From positions 1 to 41,095 of the IMG/VR virus record IMGVR_UViG_3300042384_000682: a stretch of 41,095 nt of DNA. The stretch is one strand, 5' to 3'. The stretch comes from a virus. Shown here piece after piece: positions 41,066 through 41,095 of the stretch; positions within the stretch are counted from its first letter, which is position 1; the number at the start of each line of letters is the position of its first letter. Below the pieces are notes generated by a model. The model made no database searches. It was not told where the DNA came from and worked only from the letters and a program-made list of their open reading frames with translations. The position numbers and the translations under genes were made by a program.

Positions 41066-41095
41066 AAATTTATAAAAATCTCTATCTGTTGTTTT

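Noticed and set aside
1-41095. Search for tRNA genes, rRNA, insertion sequences, integrase or attachment sites.
   Set aside because: None were recognised on either strand; intergenic spaces are all under about 160 nt.

Overview
The window is about 41 kb of an AT-rich, gene-dense tailed-phage genome. It has a T4-like core: a UvsX/RecA recombinase, a gp32-type ssDNA-binding protein, gp13/gp14/gp15-like neck and tail-completion proteins, a gp19-like tail tube, a gp26-family baseplate/chaperone protein, a tape measure, and gp48/54-, gp53- and gp27-like baseplate proteins. Giant Gly-X-Y fibre proteins and a family-A (not family-B) polymerase domain point to a distant, probably aquatic, T4 relative rather than an enteric T4. 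The host cannot be named from the sequence. Shine-Dalgarno sites are largely absent, and there are no tRNA genes, photosynthesis genes or CRISPR arrays.

Layout. 1-3.4 kb (minus): a 5'-3' exonuclease/RNase H-like gene broken in frame, a free-standing homing endonuclease, uvsX and gene 32. 3.5-7.5 kb (minus): two uncharacterised genes and a compact family-A polymerase. 7.6-13.7 kb (minus): a baseplate operon. 13.7-19.7 kb (minus): tape measure, gp26-family protein with a probable frameshifted C-terminal extension, a nucleotidylyltransferase, and the tail tube. 19.8-20.9 kb (minus): a HAD phosphatase/nucleotidyltransferase fusion. 21.1-30.6 kb (minus): two tail-fibre proteins, one with about 1,700 residues of Gly-Thr/Ser-Ser/Asn triplets and a C-terminal S74-type chaperone. 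30.7-36.1 kb (minus): neck and tail-completion genes, a GP88-family gene, a cupin-like gene and a basic conserved phage gene. 36.2-40.4 kb (plus): a divergent accessory operon with a coiled-coil lipoprotein, an MscS-like membrane protein, an ankyrin-repeat class III nucleotidyl cyclase and a small ORF, followed by a Mom-like DNA-modification gene on its own promoter. 40.4-41.1 kb (minus): two small genes.

Expression. Eleven genes on both strands carry TATTTA only 5-8 nt (six of them exactly 6 nt) before the start codon. A T4-late-type promoter here would therefore give leaderless mRNAs. Two genes (family-A polymerase, Mom-like) instead have sigma70-type TTGAC-A/16 bp/TAxACT promoters, again exactly 6 nt from the start codon. 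Three strong bidirectional hairpin terminators separate units.

The most unusual item is the plus-strand operon: a phage-borne cyclic-nucleotide synthase with intact catalytic residues beside an MscS-like membrane protein and a lipoprotein. This arrangement resembles bacterial cyclase plus membrane-effector systems. Other strong leads are the frameshift at a T7 run between tail tube and tape measure, the hairpin-plus-internal-promoter switch on the homing endonuclease, and a T4-like leader hairpin on gene 32.
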